From Euryarchaeota archaeon UBA486 (lineage in GTDB: Archaea; Thermoplasmatota; Poseidoniia; Poseidoniales; Poseidoniaceae), in the NCBI GenBank assembly GCA_002497765.1, contig DAET01000050.1, forward strand, positions 1 to 8,506: DNA of 8,506 bases, given 5' to 3'. Position 1 is the first letter of the stretch. Every line of letters begins with the position of its first letter. The translations under genes and the position numbers were made by a program. Below the pieces are notes generated by a model, which was given only the letters and a program-made list of their open reading frames with translations, did no database searches and was not told the DNA's origin. This document shows positions 1-6,651 of the stretch, one piece after another.

Positions 1-39
1 TTTCAATTTGTTTGATTTCATCACATTGTGCCACGTCAT
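1..39 (-). CDS. Start of an unidentified protein, cut by the window edge (third gene of the SDR/oxidoreductase operon)
   Basis: An ATG at 37-39 on the minus strand opens a frame that stays open to the window edge and reads MTWHNVMKSNKLK. It begins one base after the three-base stop of the FAD oxidoreductase (41-43) plus a single spacer base, and it is preceded at 47-53 by AAGGAGG, the strongest Shine-Dalgarno match in the window, at 7 nt spacing. That placement is what argues for a real, translationally coupled gene rather than chance. Thirteen residues are too few to identify a family, so no function is proposed. It is probably cotranscribed with the SDR and oxidoreductase genes. Confidence 0.65.
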   Translation of the reverse strand, partial: MTWHNVMKSNKLK

Positions 40-40
40 A

Positions 41-1285
41 TCAGGGCCTCCTTGGAAGTGGAATGTTCAGGTGCTTGAGGGCTCGCTCAGCGCTGCGAAG
101 CGCGCCTTGAACCGAAGGGTGCGTGCGGTGGTCGCCGACCACCAAGACGCCGTTCACCTCGACATCAGACTGAGCCCTGCGGTGATGGGACGGGTCGATG
201 TGTGGCAGCGCATGGCGGACGGTGGTGGTGGCCACGTGTTGCCAACGGTCCACCGATTCTCCAAACCAAGTCCGAAGCTCTTGTTGGACTGCTGAAGCAT
301 CCGGCGAAGTTGCTGGTTCACCAACGAGCGTAGCAACAACCCAGTGCTCGCCGTTGGCGTGCCGATGAAGGTTGGTTGGAACGTGAACGTGGAGGACTCG
401 ATGCTCGTCGTTGTCCCACGCTTCATTGACCATCAGGCGGGCTTGAGAATACGGCGGCTCAGGCGCTGCAAACGCCACGGTGCTCGTCAGGCGTTCCACC
501 GGTTGATGATCGCTGGCCAGCGCTGGATGCAAGGTCAGAGCGACGTGCTGCGGCACCGCTAACACGACACGATCGTACGTTCGTTCCTCACCGTCCACCA
601 TCACCGAGGTGGCTGACACGCTCGAAACGGCGGTGCTCAGATGAACTTGGGTGGTCGAAAGACGGCTGGCGAGTTGTTGCGGGACGGCCGCGATGCCACC
701 TGATGGAACGACCATCTGGCCGTGAGCCATGGCGCCCCATGCGAAATCAGCGAACGCCATGCGTTCGGAGAGCGACGGATCGATGGTGATGCCTGCGAAC
801 AACGGCTTCAACACATCCCTGGTGGACGAGGTAAACCCTCGCGCTTGAAGTCCGTCAGCGATGGTCGGTGACCGTCGGTCCATCGAGCGTTCGAGGTCCT
901 TTCCTGACGTGGAAAGCCGCCATCGAAGAAAGCGTAGACCATCGATGATGCCCACTGAATTCAAGGTCGGGAGAAGGTATTGAGGAGCGCTGAGCGCATC
1001 CCCCAACACCCGTCGCCGGCCGGTTCCTGGATGAATGGTCATCGTGCAGGCGTCCATCGGCTTGGCGTCAAGGGCCTCAACGTCCACCCATCGGTGGAGG
1101 GCGGGATAGGCGGTGTGAAGGACGTGAAAACCGAGATCGATGAGGTGGTCGCCTTCCGCACGAGTGCCCATCCGGCCACCGAGACAGTCTGAGGCTTCGT
1201 AGAGGTCGACCTCGTGGCCGGCCCGTTCGCAGCCCAACGCGACCGTGAGGCCCGCCAAACCGCCGCCGACCACTGCGATGCGCAT
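41..1285 (-). CDS. FAD-dependent oxidoreductase, amine oxidase/phytoene desaturase/protoporphyrinogen oxidase superfamily
   Basis: A 414-residue flavoprotein. The N-terminus carries the dinucleotide-binding signature VVGGGLAGL (residues 5-13), the acidic end of the second strand (DLYEAS, Glu30) that binds the FAD ribose, and the GGRMGT turn (36-41) typical of the amine-oxidase fold. The C-terminal FAD motif is VVGDHRTHPSVQGALRSAER, with Gly384-Asp385 contacting the flavin. The length fits a cytosolic member of this superfamily. Related enzymes oxidise or desaturate carotenoids, squalene, amines or protoporphyrinogen; the substrate cannot be read from sequence. The start at 1285 follows the SDR stop by 3 bp and has an SD-like GAGGGTGA at 1289-1296, so the gene is second in an operon with the SDR upstream and an unknown gene downstream. 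Family call is confident; specificity is not. Confidence 0.9.
   Translation of the reverse strand: MRIAVVGGGLAGLTVALGCERAGHEVDLYEASDCLGGRMGTRAEGDHLIDLGFHVLHTAYPALHRWVDVEALDAKPMDACTMTIHPGTGRRRVLGDALSAPQYLLPTLNSVGIIDGLRFLRWRLSTSGKDLERSMDRRSPTIADGLQARGFTSSTRDVLKPLFAGITIDPSLSERMAFADFAWGAMAHGQMVVPSGGIAAVPQQLASRLSTTQVHLSTAVSSVSATSVMVDGEERTYDRVVLAVPQHVALTLHPALASDHQPVERLTSTVAFAAPEPPYSQARLMVNEAWDNDEHRVLHVHVPTNLHRHANGEHWVVATLVGEPATSPDASAVQQELRTWFGESVDRWQHVATTTVRHALPHIDPSHHRRAQSDVEVNGVLVVGDHRTHPSVQGALRSAERALKHLNIPLPRRP
47..53 (-). promoter_or_regulatory. Strong Shine-Dalgarno site for the truncated edge gene
   Basis: On the minus strand this reads AAGGAGG, 7 nt before the ATG at 39. It lies inside the last codons of the oxidoreductase, as expected for an operon-internal gene translated by re-initiation. 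Confidence 0.7.
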
Positions 1286-1288
1286 GTT

Positions 1289-1296
1289 TCACCCTC
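1289..1296 (-). promoter_or_regulatory. SD-like site for the FAD oxidoreductase, overlapping the SDR stop
   Basis: The minus strand reads GAGGGTGA ending 3 nt before the ATG at 1285, and it includes the SDR stop codon TGA. The same octamer precedes the propeller gene at 3866-3873, which suggests it is the usual ribosome-binding form here for genes that are not leaderless. Confidence 0.6.
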
Positions 1297-2020
1297 GCAG
1301 CGCCGACATGCCACCGTCCAAGTGCAAGACTTGCCCGGTCAGGTTGTCCGGTGCCCCGGTCAGCAACCAGTGCATGCTTGCAGCCACCTCATCGGGTTCG
1401 TTGATTCGCTTGAGCGGAATCATGCCAACGGAAGCCTCTCGAATGGCATCGGAGCGAAGAACGGTCGCACCGAGACGGGTTTCGGTGAGGCCAGGTGCGA
1501 CCGCGTTGACACGAAGGCCACGCCCTGCATAGGTGGAAGCGGCAGCGCGCACCATGGCTTCGATGCCACCCTTGGCGGCTGCAATCGCCTCGTGGTTGGT
1601 GAGCCCGTAGCTACCGGCGACGCTTGAGGTAAACACCATTCGGCCCGTCCCGGACTTCAGCATCGCCTTGCCTGCTGTTTTCAGGGCGAGGAACGCAGAG
1701 ACGAGGTTGGTCTGAATGACGGCTTCGAAATCCTCGAGTTTCGTGGCGTGGGGTGGACGGAGGGCGATGGATCCCACGAGGTGGGCCATGCCAGCCAAGC
1801 CGTCTTCGCTCAATCCTGCAGCATGTGCAACGGCCGTCTGCACGGTGGATTCGTCGAGGGCATCCCCCTGAACGAAATGCGCTCCACGACCGACCAGTTC
1901 ACTGACCCGATCGCCATCCCTGGCGAGGAGGGTGACCTGGTGGCCGTCATCGAGCAGCATGGTGGCAAGCTGACGTGCGATGTCGCTGCTGCCACCGACC
2001 AAAAGAAATGATTTGCTCAT
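1289..2020 (-). CDS. Short-chain dehydrogenase/reductase (SDR) family protein lacking the canonical catalytic tyrosine
   Basis: A 243-residue Rossmann protein of classical SDR length. Visible are the nucleotide-binding turn VGGSSDIARQLA (8-19), an Arg after the second strand (LLARDGD) that suits NADP, the structural Asn105 (QTNLVSA), the serine motif VFTSSVAGS (129-137), the NAVAPGLTETRLG segment (172-184) and the LTGQVLHLDGGMSA C-terminus (227-240). The catalytic YxxxK is altered: Lys150 is present in HEAIAAAKGG, but four residues earlier is Ile146 instead of Tyr. It may bind NADP without normal SDR chemistry or use another acid/base. The frame stays open to a codon at 2122, but the ATG at 2020 is chosen because the fold begins there and a TATA-like box lies about 27 nt upstream, giving a leaderless mRNA. 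It is first in an operon with the FAD oxidoreductase, so the two may act on one substrate. Confidence 0.88.
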   Translation of the reverse strand: MSKSFLLVGGSSDIARQLATMLLDDGHQVTLLARDGDRVSELVGRGAHFVQGDALDESTVQTAVAHAAGLSEDGLAGMAHLVGSIALRPPHATKLEDFEAVIQTNLVSAFLALKTAGKAMLKSGTGRMVFTSSVAGSYGLTNHEAIAAAKGGIEAMVRAAASTYAGRGLRVNAVAPGLTETRLGATVLRSDAIREASVGMIPLKRINEPDEVAASMHWLLTGAPDNLTGQVLHLDGGMSALRG

Positions 2021-2042
2021 GAAATCATTACACTTCGGGTTG

Positions 2043-2050
2043 CTTTTATA
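2043..2050. promoter_or_regulatory. Probable shared TATA-like box for divergent leaderless promoters
   Basis: The box reads TATAAAAG on the minus strand and CTTTTATA on the plus strand. Its centre is about 27 nt from the SDR ATG (2020) and about 27 nt from the GTG (2074) of the CoA-binding protein. Archaeal transcription starts roughly 25-27 nt from the TATA centre, so both mRNAs would begin at or next to their start codons. The minus-strand reading is the better consensus match. Whether one box works both ways is an inference. Confidence 0.6.
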
Positions 2051-2073
2051 CTGCTGTTTTGGGGGCTTGAACA

Positions 2074-2772
2074 GTGATTGAAAAAGAAAACCAGCAAAAG
2101 ATAACCATGCTTCGGGATGCACACCCAGCCATTGTTGGTACGGTTTGCGGGGCCTCCTCCATCCACGTTCTCGGAGCTGGATTGAATCCCGAGAAACCAG
2201 CCCATCGAGCCATTCACGATCTGGACGGGAAGGGTTGGCGCTTGGTGCCGATTCATCCTCGCGATGCAGGCGGGGCCATCCTCGGCCGCCCCATTCGCCC
2301 CGCCATCGAGGAGGGCCTCCAACCCGAAGTCGTGGTGTTTTTCCTTGCGCCTGAACGAGCCAAACAAGCCGTCATGAAACTCATGGTTCGCCATGGACAG
2401 GAAGGCATGCCGCTGCTGTGGTTCCAACCTGGTTCGGAACACGAAGACGTGCTGGAGATGCTCAACGAAGCGGGCATCCTCCACATCGTGGACGATTGCA
2501 TCGTGCGATTTGTTCAGCGCCATCATCTCAAGAGTGAACACGAACATGCACCAGAACCATGGTACCTCCAAGTGCAGGCCAAGGATGAAAGCGGTTGCTC
2601 GGTGTGGTCCATTGAGTCCAACGCGAGCACGAAAGCCGCTCCCGAGACGTCACTCGAATGGTGCGGTGATGCATGGGATTTGGAACACTCTCAGCACTCC
2701 GTGGCCCGGTACATTCGTTCCTTGGCGCAACCCGGTGAATCGGTCACCGATCTTGCCGTTCGACTGACTTGA
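2074..2772 (+). CDS. CoA-binding Rossmann domain protein (YccU/CoA_binding_2 type) with an uncharacterised C-terminal extension
   Basis: A 232-residue protein. Residues about 28-150 match the stand-alone CoA-binding family: a glycine-rich first loop VLGAGLNPEKPAHRAI (32-47), the strand-turn LVPIHPRDAGGAILGRP (57-73), the strand VVVFFLAPERA (86-96), the turn LLWFQPGSEHED (114-125), and the closing AGILHIVDDCIVRF (133-146). Members bind CoA or acyl-CoA and may act in protein acylation or metabolic sensing; the biochemical role is unsettled. Residues 151-232, rich in charged residues, Trp and Ser, are an extension I do not recognise. The GTG start at 2074 is preferred because it sits 27 nt from the AT box; an in-frame ATG at 2107 (221 residues) would still hold the whole domain but has no evident SD or TATA. 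The gene is divergent from the SDR operon and convergent with the propeller gene, 24 bp apart. Confidence 0.85.
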   Translation: MIEKENQQKITMLRDAHPAIVGTVCGASSIHVLGAGLNPEKPAHRAIHDLDGKGWRLVPIHPRDAGGAILGRPIRPAIEEGLQPEVVVFFLAPERAKQAVMKLMVRHGQEGMPLLWFQPGSEHEDVLEMLNEAGILHIVDDCIVRFVQRHHLKSEHEHAPEPWYLQVQAKDESGCSVWSIESNASTKAAPETSLEWCGDAWDLEHSQHSVARYIRSLAQPGESVTDLAVRLT

Positions 2773-2796
2773 GCATGGGTCGGCTGGAAAACGACA

Positions 2797-3861
2797 TCAA
2801 GACAAATCTGCTACAGCATCGATGGTGAAGAGTTGCCCGCCGCCACCAAAGATGGCGTAGTACAGCGTGCCATCGGGATGGAACACCAACGGCAAGGGTG
2901 TGCCTGCATCCCAAGCGAAGCGAGTGATCTCCGTGGTGTAGGTGTTGGGTTCGTCGTCGGGCATGACGTCGATGCGGAGAATTTCCTGACCGACGGGGAA
3001 CAAGGTGTTCCACGAACCGTACACCGTGGCGTAGAGGGTGAACCCTTCCGAAGGGGACAGCCCTGGAAGCGAGGAGTGAATGGGACGAACATCCACGCCG
3101 TTCATGGACGTGTGAGGCGTCCAGCGGCCCACGGGCGCCTCGGTACCGGGTGGAATCGGTGTTTCGGGTGCATCGTTTGGCCAACCATAGGCGGCACCGG
3201 GAATCATGAAATTCAATTCCTCGTCGGGGTGATCGCCTTCCCAATCACGCCCGTTATCGGTGAAGAAGTACCCGTGGCCGTCCACCCATACACCATCGAA
3301 CGAGTTGCGAACCCCGCTGGCAAGGACGCCGTGTTCACCGGTGGTGGCATTGACCCAGAGAAGCGCCGCATTTCGTTCGTCTGCTTCCTCGCAGACGTTG
3401 CACGTCGAGCCGCTGTGCCACAGCAACGTGCCGTTGGGCATGACGTCCACCGTGTTGGTCTGATGATTGCCGACTGGAATCCCCTCGACGAGGACGCGAG
3501 GCTCGACGTAGAGACCGCTTTCAGCGATGGTGTACGATGTGAGCTTACCGGCCTCCGACACCACGGCTGCACCGTCCAACACGACCAGTCCGTGAGGCCG
3601 ATCCAGCCCGCTAAGAAGCGTCCGTCGCTCATCGGTTTGGAGGTTCAATTCCGTGATGGCCCCGCCGTCCCTGTCGCAGATGAGCAAGTGGGTGTCATTG
3701 GCCCAAACCAAGCAGGTGGGGCCGCCCAGGTTGGCAGCGACGCGCTTGACCTCGTAGCCGTCAACCACCGTCGGTTCCGTGCCCGAAGCGTAAGGGTAGA
3801 TTTGCCTGGCCATGAGCAGCGCTACGAGAAGCGCAACCACAGGGAGCACGTGCCGTCGCAT
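2797..3861 (-). CDS. Secreted PQQ-dependent sugar/sorbosone dehydrogenase-like beta-propeller
   Basis: A 354-residue protein from the ATG at 3861, chosen because MRRHVLPVVALLVALLMA is a signal peptide or N-terminal anchor and GAGGGTGA lies 4 nt upstream; 22 further codons upstream have no support. The remainder matches the L-sorbosone/soluble glucose dehydrogenase propeller: DRPHGLVVLDG (87-97), GNHQTNTVDVMPNGT (131-145), the family hallmark GSTCNVCEEADERNAALL (151-168) with Cys154 and Cys157, RNSFDGVW (185-192), TDNGRDWEGDHPDEELN (201-217), YGWPND (225-230), VYGSWNTLFPVG (280-291) and HPDGTLYYAIFGGG (328-341). Such enzymes use PQQ and calcium to oxidise sugars or aldehydes outside the cytoplasm and pass electrons to a separate acceptor. 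Possible N-glycosylation sequons (NDT, NGT, NAT) suit export. It lies 104 bp downstream of the cupredoxin/fasciclin gene on the same strand. PQQ binding and substrate are inferred from family only. Confidence 0.85.
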   Translation of the reverse strand: MRRHVLPVVALLVALLMARQIYPYASGTEPTVVDGYEVKRVAANLGGPTCLVWANDTHLLICDRDGGAITELNLQTDERRTLLSGLDRPHGLVVLDGAAVVSEAGKLTSYTIAESGLYVEPRVLVEGIPVGNHQTNTVDVMPNGTLLWHSGSTCNVCEEADERNAALLWVNATTGEHGVLASGVRNSFDGVWVDGHGYFFTDNGRDWEGDHPDEELNFMIPGAAYGWPNDAPETPIPPGTEAPVGRWTPHTSMNGVDVRPIHSSLPGLSPSEGFTLYATVYGSWNTLFPVGQEILRIDVMPDDEPNTYTTEITRFAWDAGTPLPLVFHPDGTLYYAIFGGGGQLFTIDAVADLS

Positions 3862-3865
3862 CTGT

Positions 3866-3873
3866 TCACCCTC
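3866..3873 (-). promoter_or_regulatory. SD-like site setting the start of the propeller protein
   Basis: The minus strand reads GAGGGTGA, 4 nt before the ATG at 3861 and identical to the octamer before the FAD oxidoreductase. It favours this ATG over the longer open frame. No clear TATA box was seen in the 104 bp between the fasciclin stop (3966) and this start, apart from a weak AT run near 3885-3893, so readthrough from the upstream gene is plausible. Confidence 0.6.
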
Positions 3874-3965
3874 TCCGTTGTTGATTTTCAACGGTTTGGA
3901 TGAGCACCACAGCAAGTGGCAAGCCACCGTTCACGGAACGGGGGGTTCACAGTGTGTGTGAAGCC

Positions 3966-5330
3966 TCAGTTCTCGTCGCGAGTGCGACCCATGAGGGCCA
4001 GTGCACCGATGACGGCGACGAGGGCTCCAGCGGCCATGAAGCCAGGAGTGTCCTCGCTTTCATCGGCAGGTTCTGCCGCAGGTTCCGAGCCACCGTCACC
4101 GACCACGATTTCGCCGAACATGTCCATGGCGATGTGGGGCTGACAAGCATAGTAGAACGTGGTGTCTTCCGTGAAGGTGTGGTGGAAAGCGACATCACTC
4201 GCAGCCTCGCCGGACGTGATACCGTTCTCGACGTAGGTGGTCGACTTGAAGCCGTCAACCTGCTTGACGTTGTGGGGCATGGAGGAATCCTCCCAGAACC
4301 AACAGACGGTCTCGCCGACGGCGATGTTCACCACGGTTGGGCTGAAGGCAAATCCTGAACTGTCAATGCCGATGGTTGCGGCACAGTCGACGCCCTCGAA
4401 GGGATCGACGACCACGGGTTCGTCTGCAGGTGGTGTCAGGACCTTGTCGATCACGTGAATCACGCCGTTGGAGGCGGCGACATCGGCAGTGGTGACGGTC
4501 GCGTCGCCGACCATGACGGTGCCGTTCACGACAGTGAACGTGGCGTCGTCGCCGTTCACCATGGTCGCCACCATACCGTCGGTGACGTCAGCTGCAGCAA
4601 CAGAGCCGGCGTAGACGTGGTAGGTGAGGATGTCTGTGAGGGTGGCGTTGGCCTCGTCGTTGTCAAAGGTCGAGAGGTCAATGCCGGCTGCGGCGAACGC
4701 CTCGTCGGTTGGAGCGAAGACCGTGAACGGCCCTTCGCCCTGGAGGGTAGCGACCAAGCCGGCGTGAGCCAATGCGGCAACGAGGGAGTCGTGAACTCCG
4801 GTGTTGGTGGCCACGGTGGCAATGTCATCAAGCACGGGTTCGTCGGCGGGTGGCGTGAGCACCTTGTCGATGACGTGAATGATACCGTTGCTGGCAACAA
4901 CATCGGCGGTGGTCACGGTTGCGTCGTTGATCATCACGGTTCCGTTGTCGACAGTGAAGGTGGCGTTGTCCCCGTTGACCATGGTGGCAACCAAACCGTC
5001 CGTGACGTTGGCGGCGTCTACAGCACCGCTCAAGACGTGGTAGGTGAGGATGTCAACGAGCGTGGCGTTGGCCTCGTCATTGTCAAACGTGGAGAGGTCA
5101 ATGCCAGCGGCTTCAAAGGCAGCATCGGTGGGGGCAAAGACCGTGAACGGACCGTCGCCTTGGAGGGTCTCCACCAAGCCAGCATGGCCCAATGCGGCAA
5201 CCAGTGCTTCGTGAACACCGGTTGCAGCGGCGTTGGCGGGGATGTCTTCGGTTTCATCAGCCGAGACCCCAAAGGTGACGGTGGAAAGGCTGAGGCAGGC
5301 AATCATGAGAAGCGTTAGCGCGCGGTTCAT
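3966..5330 (-). CDS. Surface-anchored protein: signal peptide, two FAS1 (fasciclin) domains, blue-copper cupredoxin domain, PGF-CTERM-like tail
   Basis: A 454-residue exported protein. Residues 1-24 are a signal peptide ending VSA before DETED. FAS1 domain 1 spans about 34-160 and domain 2 about 174-300; each shows the FAS1 boxes PFTVFAPTD, DILTYHV and NGIIHVID/NGVIHVID. Residues about 313-411 are a plastocyanin/halocyanin-type cupredoxin with all type-1 copper ligands: His353 (MPHNV), Cys396, His399 and Met404 (YYACQPHIAMDM). An acidic linker (412-428) leads to PGF (429-431), a hydrophobic helix and Arg-rich end, the layout of archaeosortase-processed PGF-CTERM proteins. Sequons at Asn88, 108, 122, 129, 228 and 269 suggest glycosylation. 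FAS1 domains mediate adhesion; the copper site carries single electrons, so this may be a wall-tethered electron carrier. The ATG at 5330 is preferred over a TTG at 5396 because the signal peptide starts there and a TATA-like box lies 26 nt upstream. Confidence 0.92.
   Translation of the reverse strand: MNRALTLLMIACLSLSTVTFGVSADETEDIPANAAATGVHEALVAALGHAGLVETLQGDGPFTVFAPTDAAFEAAGIDLSTFDNDEANATLVDILTYHVLSGAVDAANVTDGLVATMVNGDNATFTVDNGTVMINDATVTTADVVASNGIIHVIDKVLTPPADEPVLDDIATVATNTGVHDSLVAALAHAGLVATLQGEGPFTVFAPTDEAFAAAGIDLSTFDNDEANATLTDILTYHVYAGSVAAADVTDGMVATMVNGDDATFTVVNGTVMVGDATVTTADVAASNGVIHVIDKVLTPPADEPVVVDPFEGVDCAATIGIDSSGFAFSPTVVNIAVGETVCWFWEDSSMPHNVKQVDGFKSTTYVENGITSGEAASDVAFHHTFTEDTTFYYACQPHIAMDMFGEIVVGDGGSEPAAEPADESEDTPGFMAAGALVAVIGALALMGRTRDEN
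4416..5219 (-). repeat. Two tandem FAS1-encoding repeats, period 420 bp
   Basis: Residues 38-165 (4836-5219) and 178-305 (4416-4799) of the fasciclin protein align without gaps at an offset of 140 residues. By hand count roughly 22 of about 130 positions differ, so about 83 percent identity, including the linker LTPPADEP after each domain. Runs such as AAGIDLSTFDNDEANATL are the same in both copies. This points to a fairly recent internal duplication, or to gene conversion keeping the copies alike. Confidence 0.85.
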
Positions 5331-5352
5331 GCGTTGAACGCCATTGGTGCCA

Positions 5353-5360
5353 TACTTAAG
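5353..5360 (-). promoter_or_regulatory. TATA-like box for the fasciclin/cupredoxin gene
   Basis: The minus strand reads CTTAAGTA with its centre about 26 nt before the ATG at 5330, in the 62-bp gap after the enolase stop. No SD is present, so a leaderless transcript separate from enolase is the simplest reading. Confidence is limited because the box is judged by position and AT content only. Confidence 0.5.
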
Positions 5361-5392
5361 TGGCGGTATTTTTCCTACGATGAATGCTAACT

Positions 5393-6646
5393 TCAATTGA
5401 AGGGTGAGCGGTATTCGTGGACGTCTTCTGCGATACGGAGCAATTGGTTGTACTTCGCCACGCGATCTGACCGTGCGGGTGCGCCGGTCTTGATTTGACC
5501 CGCCCTCGTCCCCACGGCAAAATCAGCGATGGTGACGTCTTCGGATTCGCCGCTTCGGTGGGAAACGACGTTGTTCATGCCGTTGGTTGAGGCCAAATCC
5601 ATGGCCTCAAGGGTCTCGGTAACCGTTCCAACTTGATTGACCTTCACGAGCATGGCGTTGGCGGCCCCGAGTTCAATGCCTTGAGAGAGGCGTTCAGATT
5701 GCGTAACGAAGAGGTCGTCGCCCACCGTTTGGACGCGGTGACCGTAAGCTTTGGTGAAGGCTGCCCATCCTCGCCAATCGTCTTCGCCAAACCCGTCTTC
5801 AATGGACAAAATGGGGTATTCGTCAAGCCATCCGCCATACATCTCAACCAGGTCGTCGGATGACAGCACCTTGCCGTCCATGTGATACCCGTCATCCTTC
5901 AGGAATTCCGTGGATGCCACATCAAGTGCAATACCGATTTCATCCGTGGAGTAGCCAGCGCCTTCGATGGCGCGAACCATGTACTTCAGACCCTCCTCGT
6001 TCGCAGGCAGGTTGGGTGCAAACCCCCCTTCGTCCCCGATGCCGCCAAGCAAACCGTCCTTCTTGAGTTCGGCTTTGAGGGCGTGATAGGTTTCAACCCC
6101 CGCACGAAGGCCTTCAGGGAAGGTATCGAATCCATGGGGCATGACCATGAATTCCTGGACATCGACGTTCGAAGCAGCATGAGCCCCGCCGTTGAGAATG
6201 TTCAGCATGGGAACAGGCATCAAGCCGCCAGCAACGCCACCGACATACTTCCACAACGGAAGTTCGTGGAACGCAGCACCGGCATGGAGGCACGCCATCG
6301 AAGCACCGAGCATGGCGTTGGCACCGAGTTTGGATTTGTTGGACGTCCCATCGAGTTCAATCATGACCTCGTCAATCACGCGCTGCTCGTCAACCGGCAA
6401 ACCGACCAACGCCTCTTCAAGGTGATCTTTGACGTTGTTCACGGCGTTCGAGACGCCTTTGCCGAGGTAGACACTTGCGTCGCCATCGCGAAGTTCCAGC
6501 GCCTCGTATGCGCCTGTGGAAGCCCCGGAAGGAACGATGGCGCGACCAAGCAAACCGCCGTCGACAAAACAGTCCACCTCAACCGTGGGTTGCCCCCGGC
6601 TGTCCAATACCATGCGTGCGTCAAGACCGGTGATGTGGCCCGCCAT
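5393..6646 (-). CDS. eno: Enolase (2-phosphoglycerate dehydratase)
   Basis: A full-length 417-residue enolase, interconverting 2-phosphoglycerate and phosphoenolpyruvate in glycolysis and gluconeogenesis in the cytosol. Family landmarks are all present: SGASTG mobile loop (40-45), NGGAHAASN with His156, Glu165 (VQEFM), catalytic Glu206 (GDEGGFAP), magnesium ligands Asp242 (ALDVAS), Glu283 (SIEDGF) and Asp310 (GDDLFVT), catalytic base Lys335 (LVKVNQVGT), SHRSGE (362-367) and Lys386 (IKTGAPARSDR) before AKYNQLLRI. The alanine after LLRI replaces the usual Glu, a minor change outside the active site. The length is typical for archaeal enolases. The start at 6646 has GAGG 7 nt upstream. It diverges from the Lrp-type regulator, whose site repeats overlap the predicted enolase promoter. 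Confidence 0.97.
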   Translation of the reverse strand: MAGHITGLDARMVLDSRGQPTVEVDCFVDGGLLGRAIVPSGASTGAYEALELRDGDASVYLGKGVSNAVNNVKDHLEEALVGLPVDEQRVIDEVMIELDGTSNKSKLGANAMLGASMACLHAGAAFHELPLWKYVGGVAGGLMPVPMLNILNGGAHAASNVDVQEFMVMPHGFDTFPEGLRAGVETYHALKAELKKDGLLGGIGDEGGFAPNLPANEEGLKYMVRAIEGAGYSTDEIGIALDVASTEFLKDDGYHMDGKVLSSDDLVEMYGGWLDEYPILSIEDGFGEDDWRGWAAFTKAYGHRVQTVGDDLFVTQSERLSQGIELGAANAMLVKVNQVGTVTETLEAMDLASTNGMNNVVSHRSGESEDVTIADFAVGTRAGQIKTGAPARSDRVAKYNQLLRIAEDVHEYRSPFN

Positions 6647-6651
6647 GAAGT

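Noticed and set aside
2021..2122. 34-residue N-terminal extension of the SDR
   Set aside because: It overlaps the divergent gene and the promoter box, and precedes the normal first strand of the SDR fold.
2833..3903. 356-residue plus-strand open frame
   Set aside because: Antisense of the propeller dehydrogenase; no recognisable motifs and no SD or promoter, explained by GC-rich codon bias.
3916..3927. Inverted repeat GTGGCAAGCCAC after the fasciclin gene
   Set aside because: Two-base loop and short stem, no T-run; likely chance in GC-rich DNA.
4455..5318. 287-residue plus-strand open frame
   Set aside because: It is the antisense shadow of the FAS1 repeats; its Gly/Val/His-rich repetitive product has no domain, while the minus strand encodes clear FAS1 boxes.
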